Origin: Mycobacterium gordonae
GTDB taxonomy: Bacteria; Actinomycetota; Actinomycetes; Mycobacteriales; Mycobacteriaceae
Direction: 5' to 3'
Assembly: GCF_017086405.1 (NCBI RefSeq)
Contig: NZ_CP070974.1
Span: 124,001 to 188,000 of the forward strand
DNA: 64,000 bases
Of this stretch, positions 53,302 to 61,684 are shown piece by piece. The translations under genes were made by a program, and so were the position numbers. Position 1 is the stretch's first letter. Every line of letters begins with the position of its first letter. The notes beneath the pieces are model-generated. The model did no database searches and was not told the origin of the DNA. It saw only the letters and a program-made list of their open reading frames with translations.

Positions 53302-53748
53302 ATGACACACCAGCACATTCAGCCCAATGCAGGCCGCGATCCCTTCGCCGGACACCGCGTCGCGGTCTACAAGAACCTCCACAAGCAGGCGTGGTCGCTG
53401 CGGGCACTCGATGGCCCCCACAAAGGGCGCGTCGTCGCCCACGCCCACGCGGTCGGCCTCACTCGCTGCCACATGCACATCTACGAGCGGATCCGGCTGC
53501 GCATCGCTGCCGGTGCCGCCCGCGAAGTGCACGCCTGGATCGTCGGCACCCTCGCCGAGGTCGAACTGGCCCAGCCCCAACGGATCTCCTACCGGCCACA
53601 CGAACGCGGCACCTTCATCATCGCCGCCACCGGGCAACCGATCTGGACTGCCGACGCCGTCCTGTTCACCGACGCCGCCTACATCGAGACCGCCGAGGAG
53701 CACCGCATCCCCTCACCATCTCACCAGTCGGCGGGGCGCCCAGCATGA
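53302..53748 (+). CDS. Hypothetical plasmid protein (148 aa)
   Basis: Residues 15-50 (HRVAVYKNLHKQAWSLRALD) and 95-130 (RISYRPHERGTFIIAATGQP) look like beta-sheet segments of a conserved fold in actinobacterial plasmid and phage proteins; function unknown. GAAAGGA precedes the ATG. Its last ~8 codons overlap the 5' motif of leader copy 4. Confidence 0.75.
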   Translation: MTHQHIQPNAGRDPFAGHRVAVYKNLHKQAWSLRALDGPHKGRVVAHAHAVGLTRCHMHIYERIRLRIAAGAAREVHAWIVGTLAEVELAQPQRISYRPHERGTFIIAATGQPIWTADAVLFTDAAYIETAEEHRIPSPSHQSAGRPA

Positions 53749-54007
53749 CCGGCGGGGCTGCTGTCGCCGTCAACCGCGGCCGCCGCGGGCCCTCGCCCGT
53801 TCTCGCTGCGCTCGCCCGTGCGTCACCGGCGGCATGTGCCGCCCCACCGCGACTCGCCCAGGGGCGCTGACGCGCCCGGCTCGCCGCAGCGACACATCCG
53901 CCTCCCGCGCCCCCGTCGGCTCAGTTGACCGCGCCGCCCCGCCGGTCCCCGCTCCCCCAGCGCCGACCGGCGCCCACCAAGCAACACCACAGAACGGAGA
54001 ACACGTC
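53722..54007 (+). promoter_or_regulatory. Repeated structured leader, copy 4
   Basis: GCCGTCAAC (about 53767) with GTTGAC (53924-53929), ATGTGCCGC with GCGACACAT around the apical gggcgctgacgcgccc, then gcgccgaccggcgc and ACGGAGAACA. It begins inside the preceding gene. Confidence 0.78.
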
Positions 54008-54562
54008 ATGGGCCAATACTTCACACCCACCTTCCTCAGCAGCGACGGCCGCATCGTCGCCGCACTGGACCCCGCGGACTACGGTTCGGGCCACAAGCTT
54101 TACGGCCACACCCGCGCCGACACCCCGCTCATGGCCGCCGTGCAGACGCTCTTAAGTCTCGACGGTGGCCTGCGGCTGGCCTGGGCCGGCGACTACGCCG
54201 ACAACGAACCAGGCGCGGACACCAACCTCTTTTTCCTCATCGAGGACAAGCACTTCGTGCGCTTCGAGGGCCTGGTATGCGACGACGTCGACCCGAACCG
54301 GGCGATGCCGGCTACCAGCCTGGGGACGGCCGGGTACCTGTGCAACCTCGACAAGCAGCAATACATCGCCGACGACGCTCTGCGAACCGACGTCGATGGC
54401 CACCGCCGCACCCCGCTGCCACTGCTCACCGCCGAGTACGGCGACGCCGACGCTGATGCTGCACGACGCGCCTACGGCGGCTGGGTGCGCGACCGGATCT
54501 GCTACACCCAGACGACACCCCCAGCCGGCTGGGCAGCGGTACCCGCCGGCAGCGACGGGTAG
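54008..54562 (+). CDS. Hypothetical plasmid protein (184 aa)
   Basis: Begins GQYFTPTFLSSDGRIVAALD; the central part has LRLAWAGDYADNEPG and FFLIEDKHFVRFEGLVCDDV. Tyr/Asp-rich, soluble. I recall similar proteins from actinobacterial plasmids, with no function. Preceded by leader 4; followed by a GC hairpin at 54581. Confidence 0.75.
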   Translation: MGQYFTPTFLSSDGRIVAALDPADYGSGHKLYGHTRADTPLMAAVQTLLSLDGGLRLAWAGDYADNEPGADTNLFFLIEDKHFVRFEGLVCDDVDPNRAMPATSLGTAGYLCNLDKQQYIADDALRTDVDGHRRTPLPLLTAEYGDADADAARRAYGGWVRDRICYTQTTPPAGWAAVPAGSDG

Positions 54563-54580
54563 CTGCGCGGGCGCGACTCT

Positions 54581-54607
54581 GCCCGGCCCGCTCCCGGTGG
54601 GCCGGGC
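54581..54607 (+). terminator. Possible terminator hairpin
   Basis: GCCCGGCCC with GGGCCGGGC across a 9-base loop, 18 bases after the stop. No clear T-run. Confidence 0.5.
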
Positions 54608-54671
54608 AGCTCCGGTGTTCTGTCGCAAATGAGCGCACACCCCGCGCCCCGCTGTTACGGTGCCGCCGCGC

Positions 54672-54925
54672 AAACCGCAGCCGCTCACCATTTTTCCAGT
54701 CAGCGGGTCGCCCAGAGTACTTCGGGATGGGCCGCAGTCAACCCGCTGCACGCAGACCGTGCGGGCGGCGGAAGACATTTGCCGCCCTATCAGCTCGCTG
54801 ACGCTCGCGGGCGACAAATCCGCCCGCACCGGCCCGCCGCGGGTTGACAACACGCCCCATCCCTCAGTGACCGCGACCCCGCGCTGACCGGCGCACCACT
54901 CAGTAGCCAGAACGGGAGAAACGCC
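54672..54925 (+). promoter_or_regulatory. Repeated structured leader, copy 5
   Basis: 5' block gcagccgctcaccatttttc plus cagtcagcggg. Stem GTCAACCC (54737-54744) with GGGTTGAC (54841-54848); internal ATTTGCCGCCC with GGGCGACAAAT (one mismatch); hairpin gcgctgaccggcgc; then AACGGGAGAA before the ATG. Confidence 0.78.
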
Positions 54926-55897
54926 ATGTCTTACAACGATCTTCGCACCCCCGCCGACCTGCTCGCCGCCTGCCCCGCCCTGCTCAAATATGTGCCGACC
55001 AACAGCATGGTCGTCTACCTGGTACAGCGGGCGCCCAACGGCGGCATCCGCGTACGAGACGTGGTGTGCTTCGACATCACCATCACCACCAGCCAAGCCG
55101 CCAACTTCCCCACCATCTGCGCCTTGCGCTCCGATCGCTACGACGCCGCCATCCTTCTGGCGATCTGCGAGCAACGCCACGACATCCACGCCAGACACAT
55201 CCTCGACACAGTCCGAGAGGCGCTGCAACGCAACGGGGTCGGGGTGCTGCGCCGGATCTACGCACGAGACGTGACCACACCCGGGCACTGGCTGGACGCC
55301 GACACCGGCGATCACGGCGACACCTACCCCTACACCGACTCGCTGCACTCCGCCCGGCTCGTGCACTCCGGAACACCGATCCACCGCACCCGCAACGACA
55401 TCGCCGCCGCCTTCGAGCATCTTCCGCCCGCACCGCCCGTCGCAGTCGCCGACCACGCCAACCTCGTCCTTGACACCTTCGATGACATCACCGACATCCT
55501 GCTGGGAGGCCCCCACACCGACCCCACCCTGGCCACCCGCGCCGGCATCGTCATCACCGGCCACCCCGCCCTGCGCGACGCCATGATCGGCCTGGCGATC
55601 GACCAGCCGCTCGCCGCCGCGGACCTGTGGACCCACATCGGCCGGCGCCTACGAGGCCAACCCCGCGCCGAAGCCCTCACCATCGCCGCCGCCAGCCTGT
55701 GCCTGCAGGGCAACACCGTCCACGCAACGCTTGCACTCCAAGCCGCCTTCGCTGAAGCCCAAGCCACCCACACTCCCGACCCCGATCTGGCGGTCGCGCT
55801 CGACAGCAAGCTCACCGAAGGCCTCGGACCCACCGAAATCCGTGCCGCCATCACCGCAGCATTCGCCCGCCGCGGCGACGGTCCGCCCCAACCGTGA
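54926..55897 (+). CDS. DUF4192 family protein (323 aa)
   Basis: DUF4192 runs nearly the whole length: LRTPADLLAACPALLKYVPT at the N-terminus, GVLRRIYARDV and PYTDSLHSARLV in the middle, and ITGHPALRDAMIGLAI plus RGQPRAEALTIAAASLCLQG near the end. The family is widespread in actinobacteria and their plasmids; function unknown. Paralogue of the 56233 gene (same size, same landmarks), each with its own leader. Confidence 0.9.
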   Translation: MSYNDLRTPADLLAACPALLKYVPTNSMVVYLVQRAPNGGIRVRDVVCFDITITTSQAANFPTICALRSDRYDAAILLAICEQRHDIHARHILDTVREALQRNGVGVLRRIYARDVTTPGHWLDADTGDHGDTYPYTDSLHSARLVHSGTPIHRTRNDIAAAFEHLPPAPPVAVADHANLVLDTFDDITDILLGGPHTDPTLATRAGIVITGHPALRDAMIGLAIDQPLAAADLWTHIGRRLRGQPRAEALTIAAASLCLQGNTVHATLALQAAFAEAQATHTPDPDLAVALDSKLTEGLGPTEIRAAITAAFARRGDGPPQP

Positions 55898-55905
55898 CTA
55901 TCCAT

Positions 55906-55950
55906 GCCCTGGCCGCTCGGCAATCCCGGGCGGCTGGGGCCACGTCCCCC
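55906..55950 (+). terminator. Possible terminator hairpin
   Basis: GCCCTGGCCGC with GCGGCTGGGGC (G-T pairs allowed), followed by acgtcccccctctttcg. Weaker than the terminators of the later cassettes. Confidence 0.45.
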
Positions 55951-55974
55951 CTCTTTCGTCCGGCTCCCGATCCG

Positions 55975-56232
55975 AAACCCGCAGCCCCTCAACCTTTTTG
56001 CAGTCAGCGGGGCACCCATCGTACTTCGGGGCTGGTCGCAGTCAACCCTGCCAGGGGCGCGCGGCGGGCGGCGGAGGACATTTGCCGCCCTATCAGCTCG
56101 CTGACGCTCGCGGGCGACAAATCCGCCCGCCCCGGGCCCCCTCCCGAGGGTTGACAACACGACCAATCCCTCAGTGACCGCACCCCAGCGCCGATCGGCG
56201 CACCACAACCAGTCACAGAACGGAGAAACATC
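55975..56232 (+). promoter_or_regulatory. Repeated structured leader, copy 6
   Basis: 5' block gcagcccctcaacctttttg plus cagtcagcgggg. Stem GTCAACCC (56041-56048) with GGGTTGAC (56148-56155); internal ATTTGCCGCCC with GGGCGACAAAT; hairpin gcgccgatcggcgc (loop changed to GATC); then ACGGAGAA. Confidence 0.78.
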
Positions 56233-57201
56233 ATGTCTCAGATCAGCCTTCGCACCCCCGCCGACCTGCTGGCCGCCGCGCCCTGCCTTCTCGGATTCAT
56301 CCCCACCAACAGCCTGGTGATCTACCTCTACCAGCGCACCGAAGGCGGCACCATCGGCATCTACTGCGCCATGCGACTGGACCGCACCGCCACGATTGAG
56401 CAGATTGCCCAGCTGCCCACCCACGACGTGCTCTCCGATGGCGTCGTCGCCGCCACCGTCATAGCGATCTGCGACCATCACGACGACGATCACGTCGCCT
56501 CACTCATGGATGCGGTCCGCGATGTGTTGCAGGCCAGCGGCATTCGCGTTCTGCACCGTCTCTACACCCGCAACGTGACCGAAGCCGGTCAATGGCTCGA
56601 CATCGACACCGGCAACTACGGCCAGACCTACCCCTACACCGATGGCCAGGCCACCGCCGAATTCGTGTTGAACGAAGGCAAGCAGATCCGCAGCAGCCGC
56701 CAGGACATCACCGCGGACTTCGGGTACCTACCGGCTGCACCACAGATCGACATTGCCGACCACGACGAACTCGCTGCCAACGCCCAAGCCGAAATCGCGG
56801 CAATCCTGCAGGGCGCGACACCCATCACCAGCCCCACCCTGGCCGCCCGCGCCGGCATCGCCATCACCGGGCACCCCGCCGTGCGTGACGCCATGATCGG
56901 GCTTGCTGTAGACCACCCCGCGTCCGCGGCCGACCTATGGACCCACATCAGCCGGCGGCTGCGTGGGCGCCCCCGCGCCGAGGCACTCACCGTCGCAGCG
57001 GCATGCCTGTGCCTCGACCGTGACACCATCCGCGCCGGCATCGCGGTCCAAGCCGCTCTCGCCGAAGCCGAGTCCACCGGCACCCCCCGGCCCGGCCTGG
57101 CCAACCTGCTGGAAGTCGCCCTGAACTCCGGTATCAACCCGGCCAAGATCCGCGACGTGCTCATCACCTCCACCGCCGGCCAACCCCGCCGCGCCCACTA
57201 A
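56233..57201 (+). CDS. DUF4192 family protein (322 aa)
   Basis: LRTPADLLAAAPCLLGFIPT, VLHRLYTRNV, PYTDGQATAEFV, ITGHPAVRDAMIGLAV and RGRPRAEALTVAAACLCLDR show the same order as the paralogue at 54926. The two proteins differ through most of their length, so the duplication is not recent, although their leaders (copies 5 and 6) are very alike. Function unknown. Confidence 0.9.
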   Translation: MSQISLRTPADLLAAAPCLLGFIPTNSLVIYLYQRTEGGTIGIYCAMRLDRTATIEQIAQLPTHDVLSDGVVAATVIAICDHHDDDHVASLMDAVRDVLQASGIRVLHRLYTRNVTEAGQWLDIDTGNYGQTYPYTDGQATAEFVLNEGKQIRSSRQDITADFGYLPAAPQIDIADHDELAANAQAEIAAILQGATPITSPTLAARAGIAITGHPAVRDAMIGLAVDHPASAADLWTHISRRLRGRPRAEALTVAAACLCLDRDTIRAGIAVQAALAEAESTGTPRPGLANLLEVALNSGINPAKIRDVLITSTAGQPRRAH

Positions 57202-57216
57202 ACCGGCGCCGAACCC

Positions 57217-57265
57217 GGGCCCGGCCAGCTCTCCACCACGGAGGGTTGGCCGGGCCCCCTTTTTC
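57217..57265 (+). terminator. Intrinsic terminator
   Basis: GGGCCCGGCCAGCTCTCC pairs with GGAGGGTTGGCCGGGCCC, then CCTTTTTCTTCC. Almost base-for-base the same as the terminator at 62754-62801. Confidence 0.9.
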
Positions 57266-57327
57266 TTCCCGCCCTATCCAGGCCAGCGACCGCACACCGG
57301 GGCGGGGCATGGCTCGTAGCGCACGAA

Positions 57328-57635
57328 ATACAGAACCCTCAACATTTTTTGCAGTCAGCGGGGTGCCAAGTTTGACCGGCGCGGCTGATGCCGCCGTCAA
57401 CCGCGGCCGCCGCGGGCCCTCGCCCGTTCTCGCTGCGCTCGCCCGTGCGCCACCGGCGGCATGTGTCGGCCCTACCCAGGCTCGCCCAAGGCGCCGCGCG
57501 CCGGGCTCACCGGGGCCGCACATCCGCCTCCCGTGCCCTCATCGCGCCCAGTTGACGGCGCCGCCCCGCCGGTCCCGCACACACCCAGCGCCGACCGGCG
57601 CACACCAACAACACCACAGAACGGAGAACACCCCA
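57328..57635 (+). promoter_or_regulatory. Repeated structured leader, copy 7
   Basis: Stem GCCGTCAAC (57393-57401) with GTTGACGGC (57551-57559), perfect over 9 bp. Internal ATGTGTCGGCC with GGCCGCACAT; apical ggcgccgcgcgcc; hairpin gcgccgaccggcgc; ACGGAGAACACC before the GTG. The 5' motif ttttttgcagtcagcggggt is at about 57345. Confidence 0.8.
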
Positions 57636-58616
57636 GTGTCCGTACAGATCACCCACAGCGCCGCAGAAGGCACCCTCGTCCACGGCACCAACCGCGGCGA
57701 CGGCACCAACACCATCCTCAAAGCCGCGGGATTCCGCTGGTTCCGCACCCTTGGCCTGTGGGGCATCGCCCACAGCCGCGACCGCCAACCCAACCGCCAC
57801 AAGATCACCGCCGCCGCCCAAGCACTGCGCGAGGCCGGCCACACCGTCACCCTCGACATCGACGACACACACCGTCCCGCCGCGCAAGCCGAGGCTGATC
57901 GCGCCGAGCGCCAAGCCCACCGCGTCGAGGTCCTCAACGACAAAGCCGACCGCCGCGCCCAGGACGCCCACGCGGCGTGGGAGGCCGAACAACGCGCCAT
58001 GGACGCCCTGCCCCCCGGCGGTGAACCCATCAAGATCGGCCACCACAGCGAACGGCGCCACCGCAACGCCATCGCACGCTCCAACCAAGCCACACGGCGT
58101 GCCATCGACGCCACCGATGCCGCCGACACCGCCGCCGCCCGCGCTGCCGCGGCAACACAAACCACCGCCCAGCGCTACGCACCGATCACCGTCAAGAACC
58201 GCATCGACAAACTCGAAGCCGAACAACGCGCCGACCAGCGCCAACTCGACGGACACCGCCGCGTCATCGCACGCACCGCCACCGTCGAGTACGCCGACGA
58301 ATTCCCGCCGGCCACCGGATCTCACCGCGAGCAGATCATCGCCCGCATGGCCCAGCGCGCAGACGGCATCACCTACTGGAAGAACATCTACGCCACCCAG
58401 CAGGCCCAGGGAATCGCCAACACCTACAGCCGGGACACCATCGCCAAAGGCGACCTCATCCAATACCTCAACAGCTGGTACACCGTCCTCCGCGTCAACA
58501 CCAAATCCGTATCAATCCGGCTGCACGACAACGCATCCTGGACCGACACCGTCGCCTACCACAAGATCACCGACCACCGACCCGTGAGGCACACCCCCGC
58601 CACCACCGATCAGTAG
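57636..58616 (+). CDS. DUF3560 family protein (326 aa)
   Basis: Opens VQITHSAAEGTLVHGTNRGD and GFRWFRTLGLWGIAHSRDR, the DUF3560 signature, followed by a long Ala/Arg/Glu-rich coiled coil (residues ~75-235) and a C-terminal beta-rich domain (KGDLIQYLNSWYTVLRVNTK). The family is typical of conjugative plasmids and mobile islands; function unknown. GTG start chosen because ACGGAGAACACC lies directly upstream, as for other cassettes. Confidence 0.88.
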   Translation: MSVQITHSAAEGTLVHGTNRGDGTNTILKAAGFRWFRTLGLWGIAHSRDRQPNRHKITAAAQALREAGHTVTLDIDDTHRPAAQAEADRAERQAHRVEVLNDKADRRAQDAHAAWEAEQRAMDALPPGGEPIKIGHHSERRHRNAIARSNQATRRAIDATDAADTAAARAAAATQTTAQRYAPITVKNRIDKLEAEQRADQRQLDGHRRVIARTATVEYADEFPPATGSHREQIIARMAQRADGITYWKNIYATQQAQGIANTYSRDTIAKGDLIQYLNSWYTVLRVNTKSVSIRLHDNASWTDTVAYHKITDHRPVRHTPATTDQ

Positions 58617-58626
58617 CTACACTCGC

Positions 58627-58675
58627 GGGCCCGGCCAGCTCACCAACTCCCCGCGCTGGCCGGTCCCCCTTTTTC
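58627..58675 (+). terminator. Intrinsic terminator
   Basis: GGGCCCGGCCAGC with GCTGGCCGGTCCC, then CCTTTTTCTTCC, 10 bases after the stop. Same class as those at 57217 and 62754. Confidence 0.88.
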
Positions 58676-58739
58676 TTCCGCCCTCTCCGAGGCCGGCTGG
58701 TCCGCGCACGGCGCCGGCCGGCCCCGCCCCCACGGCCGC

Positions 58740-59004
58740 GAAATCCAGAGCCGCTCACCTTCTATGCCGTCAGCAAGGGGCGCAGCCTAATCGGCCGGGG
58801 ACCCGAGCTGTCAACCCACGCCCGGGGTCGGCGCCGACGGCGGAGGACATTTCCGGCCCCTCACGCTCGCTGCCGCTCGCCGCGGCCGAAAATCCGTCGC
58901 CGCCGACCCTCAGGCTCTTCGGGGTTGACAGCCCACCCTCACCCGATTAACCCCGCCGGTGCGCTGCCCGGCGCACCACTCAGCACACAGAACGGAACAC
59001 ACCC
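58740..59004 (+). promoter_or_regulatory. Repeated structured leader, copy 8
   Basis: Stem GCTGTCAACCC (58807-58817) with GGGTTGACAGC (58922-58932), perfect over 11 bp. Internal ACATTTCCGGCC with GGCCGAAAAT; variant hairpin gtgcgctgcccggcgcac; ACAGAACGGAA before the ATG. The 5' block aaatccagagccgctcacct with gccgtcagc is kept. Confidence 0.8.
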
Positions 59005-59280
59005 ATGACCACCCACGACCTCACTGAAGACGACTTCTACACCGAGCAAGCCATGCTCATCGACGAACACCGCATCAAGCTCACCGGCGCGCTCAACAGA
59101 GCACTGGCCGCACTTCACGACGCCAGCATCAGCCTGGCCGAACTCTCCAGCAACCACGTCTACGACGCCGAATTCGCCGACACTCACCACGGCCGCGACG
59201 TCGCCGCCTTCATCGACGACAGCCAACGTTTCACCCGCGCCGCATGCGCCATCACCCACATCATCACCGAGCGCGGATAA
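59005..59280 (+). CDS. Small helical hypothetical protein (91 aa)
   Basis: Paralogue of the 48118-48402 product: VYDAEFADTHHGRDVAAFID lines up with VYDTEFIDGRDGDDIGAFLN. All-helical, acidic. Unlike the paralogue, which is second in an operon, this copy has its own leader (copy 8). It is followed after 76 bp by a second gene. Confidence 0.75.
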   Translation: MTTHDLTEDDFYTEQAMLIDEHRIKLTGALNRALAALHDASISLAELSSNHVYDAEFADTHHGRDVAAFIDDSQRFTRAACAITHIITERG

Positions 59281-59356
59281 CCCGCCGACGCCGGCCGGGC
59301 CAGCCAACCCCGGTCGGTCACGACTCCCTGCACACCCACCCTCGAAAGGAAAGCCG

Positions 59357-59599
59357 TTGCCTACCTACATCACTCGCATCGAAACCTACATGAACCCGAA
59401 GCTCGACAGCCTCACCGGCGCCGACTATCGCCGCATGTGCCGCTACCTTTCCTCGACCGGCGAACTGGTCCTCACCCGCGAAATCCGCGAACCAGTCGCC
59501 TCCAAATACGAATTCGACGACCAAGGCCGCCTGATGTTCGCCAACCTCACCGCCACAGACATCAGGGGCCAACTCGACCGCATCACCGGCCGGCGCTAA
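59357..59599 (+). CDS. Small hypothetical protein (80 aa)
   Basis: TTG start at 59357 with GAAAGGA about 9 bases upstream. Reads PTYITRIETYMNPKLDSLTG, ADYRRMCRYLSSTGELVLTR, then YEFDDQGRLMFANLTATDI. Soluble, basic in the first half. It shares the transcript of the 59005 gene and is followed by a strong terminator. No family recognised. Confidence 0.68.
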   Translation: MPTYITRIETYMNPKLDSLTGADYRRMCRYLSSTGELVLTREIREPVASKYEFDDQGRLMFANLTATDIRGQLDRITGRR

Positions 59600-59640
59600 C
59601 CCACTACCCGCGCCAGGCCCGCACACCAGCCGCCCTATCC

Positions 59641-59695
59641 GGTCCCGGCCAGCACCAGCGACGAACACGGTCTGGCCGGGGCCCCCCATTTTCTT
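59641..59695 (+). terminator. Intrinsic terminator
   Basis: GGTCCCGGCCAG with CTGGCCGGGGCC, followed by CCCCATTTTCTTCC. Confidence 0.82.
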
Positions 59696-59751
59696 CCGCA
59701 TCCATCCCCGGCGCACCCATGAGCGCCGGGATGCGGCCGCCCAGGCGGCCC

Positions 59752-60059
59752 TGAAATCCGTAGCCCCTCAGCTTTTTTGCAGTCAGCGGGTGCCAAGTAT
59801 GACCGGCGGGGCCAATGCCGCCGTCAACCGCGGTCGCCGCGGGCCCTCGCCCGTTCTCGCTGCGCTCGCCCGTGCGCCGCCGGCGGCATGTGTCGGCCCT
59901 ACCCAGGCTCGCCCAAGGCGCTACGCGCCGGGCTCACCGGGCTGCACATCCGCCTCCCGGCCCCCCATCGCGCCGAGTTGACCGCGCCGCCCGCCGGTCC
60001 TGCGCACACCCAGCGCCGACCGGCGCGCAACGCCGAACTCACAGAACGAGGACACCGCC
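59752..60059 (+). promoter_or_regulatory. Repeated structured leader, copy 9
   Basis: 5' block aaatccgtagcccctcagct with ttttttgcagtcagcggg; GTCAAC (59823-59828) with GTTGAC (59977-59982); apical ggcgctacgcgcc; hairpin gcgccgaccggcgc; ACAGAACGAGGACACC before the ATG. Very close in sequence to copies 4, 7 and 10. Confidence 0.8.
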
Positions 60060-61262
60060 ATGGACACCACCTACCTCGATAGCCAAATCCTCACCACCCA
60101 CAGCCCCGGGGGCGGCGGCCGACCACCGAGTGTGGTCGCCAGCTTCGGGCTGGGACTGGACTCCTCGGCCATGCTCGTCCGCTGGCTCACCGACCCCGAC
60201 TCGCGTGACTTCGAGGTCGAGGATCTCGTCGTCGTGACGGCCATGACCGGTCACGAGTGGACCTCTACGGTCGAGGCGGTCGAGCGTCATGTCCTGCCCC
60301 TGTTTCGCCGACACCGCGTGCGCTACCTCCAGGTCGCACGCTCACAACGCAGGACAACACGAGCAGGCGGGGGCGTCGTGGTCCTCAATGACTCCCGCTG
60401 CACCGGGCAGCTCTTCGCAGCCGGGCACTACACCCTCGGTGATGAAATGCTCTCCGCCGGAACCCTTCCCCAACTCGGCGGGATCCGCGCCTGCTCCATG
60501 CACTCCAAGGGTGACGCCCTCGACCCGGTCATCGCCCGCATCACCAGCGGGCGCCCCTACAGGCACGCCATCGGCTACGAGGCCAACGAAGCCGGCCGCT
60601 CGACCAAGGACCGCGGTTACAACACCGCGACCAGGACTGGCTGGTATCCGCTACAAGAGTGGGGCTGGAACCGCGAAGACTGCCAAGACTTCCTGCTCGC
60701 CGAAATCGGTGCCAGCATTCCCAAATCGGCCTGCAGCTTCTGCCCGTTCAGCATGGCCACCGAAACCGGGCGGGCCCACCAGATCCGCCGCTTCCGCGCC
60801 GAGCCCGACCGCGCCGCCGAAGCGCTCTTTCTGGAATTCGTTGCCCGCAGCCTCAACCCCGCCCAAACGCTCATCTCGGGCAGTAGCGCCGCCGACATGG
60901 TGGCCCGCGCCGGCCTCGACGACGTGGTGACACGCTTCCAAACCCGCCTGCAACGATCACCCTGGGCTCTCTACGAGGTCCGCCGGCTGCAGCGGCGCGG
61001 CCCAGCCGGTGGACGGGGGATCACAGCGCGCTCGATCCGCACGATCGCCACCGGCACCCGGGCACAGATGGCCGCACAACTGGCCCGCGAGCCGGGGCAG
61101 CGGGTGCGTGGCGTCGACGGGGTGATCCGCCACGTCCTGAAAGACCGCAGCGTGCACGGCGTTGACCACCTCATCGTCGCAGCCCCCCTGGGCCCGGTCG
61201 ACAAACAACGCCCCGGCTTCGAACAATGGTGGCACGAGGCAGTCGGCGACGCCCTGTTCTGA
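60060..61262 (+). CDS. PP-loop (PAPS-reductase-like) ATPase-family protein (400 aa)
   Basis: N-terminal PP-loop: VVASFGLGLDSSAMLVRWL, the SxGxDS class near residues 26-38. Further conserved features are MTGHEWTST, MHSKGDALDPVIARITSGR and the Cys pair KSACSFCPFS near residue 225. The general layout is that of phosphoadenosine phosphosulfate reductase-like proteins of phages and plasmids, which adenylate a substrate or modify nucleic acid. Genuine sulfate reduction is unlikely in this setting. Preceded by leader 9. Confidence 0.82.
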   Translation: MDTTYLDSQILTTHSPGGGGRPPSVVASFGLGLDSSAMLVRWLTDPDSRDFEVEDLVVVTAMTGHEWTSTVEAVERHVLPLFRRHRVRYLQVARSQRRTTRAGGGVVVLNDSRCTGQLFAAGHYTLGDEMLSAGTLPQLGGIRACSMHSKGDALDPVIARITSGRPYRHAIGYEANEAGRSTKDRGYNTATRTGWYPLQEWGWNREDCQDFLLAEIGASIPKSACSFCPFSMATETGRAHQIRRFRAEPDRAAEALFLEFVARSLNPAQTLISGSSAADMVARAGLDDVVTRFQTRLQRSPWALYEVRRLQRRGPAGGRGITARSIRTIATGTRAQMAAQLAREPGQRVRGVDGVIRHVLKDRSVHGVDHLIVAAPLGPVDKQRPGFEQWWHEAVGDALF

Positions 61263-61267
61263 CGCGG

Positions 61268-61314
61268 CCACACATCTGGCCGGCCATCTCCCGCGCGCGC
61301 CGGTGCCCACTCTT
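61268..61314 (+). terminator. Weak hairpin followed by ctcttcttcc
   Basis: Short complementary GC segments (ggccggc and gccgg) after the stop, with the same TTCTTCC tail as the stronger terminators. Confidence 0.35.
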
Positions 61315-61373
61315 CTTCCTGCACCGCACCGCACCCATGCCCCATGGCGGCAAACGGCCGCCTGGCGGCGGCC

Positions 61374-61684
61374 GAAATCCGTAGCCCCTCACCATTTATC
61401 CAGTCAGCGGGGTGCCAAGTATGACCGGCGGGGCAAATGCCGCCGTCAACCGCGGCCGCCGCGGGCCCTCGCCCGTTCTCGCTGCGCTCGCCCGTGCGCC
61501 GCCGGCGGCATGTGCCCGGCCCTACCCAGGCTCGCCCAAGGCGCTACGCGCCGGGCTCACCGGGCCGCACATCCGCCTCCCGGCCCCCCGCCAGGCCCAG
61601 TTGACTGCGCCGCCCCGCCGGTCCCGCACACACCCAGCGCCGACCGGCGCACACCAAACACCTTCCACCGAAAGGGAAGACATC
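61374..61684 (+). promoter_or_regulatory. Repeated structured leader, copy 10
   Basis: 5' block aaatccgtagcccctcacca with tttatccagtcagcgggg; GTCAAC (61445-61450) with GTTGAC (61600-61605); apical ggcgctacgcgcc; hairpin gcgccgaccggcgc; the ribosome site differs here (GAAAGGGAAGA). Confidence 0.8.

Noticed and set aside
60060..61262. True sulfate-assimilation PAPS reductase, or a Dnd-type phosphorothioation gene
   Set aside because: Only the PP-loop and one Cys pair are visible; the cysteine-biosynthesis context and other dnd genes are absent, so only the superfamily is supported.
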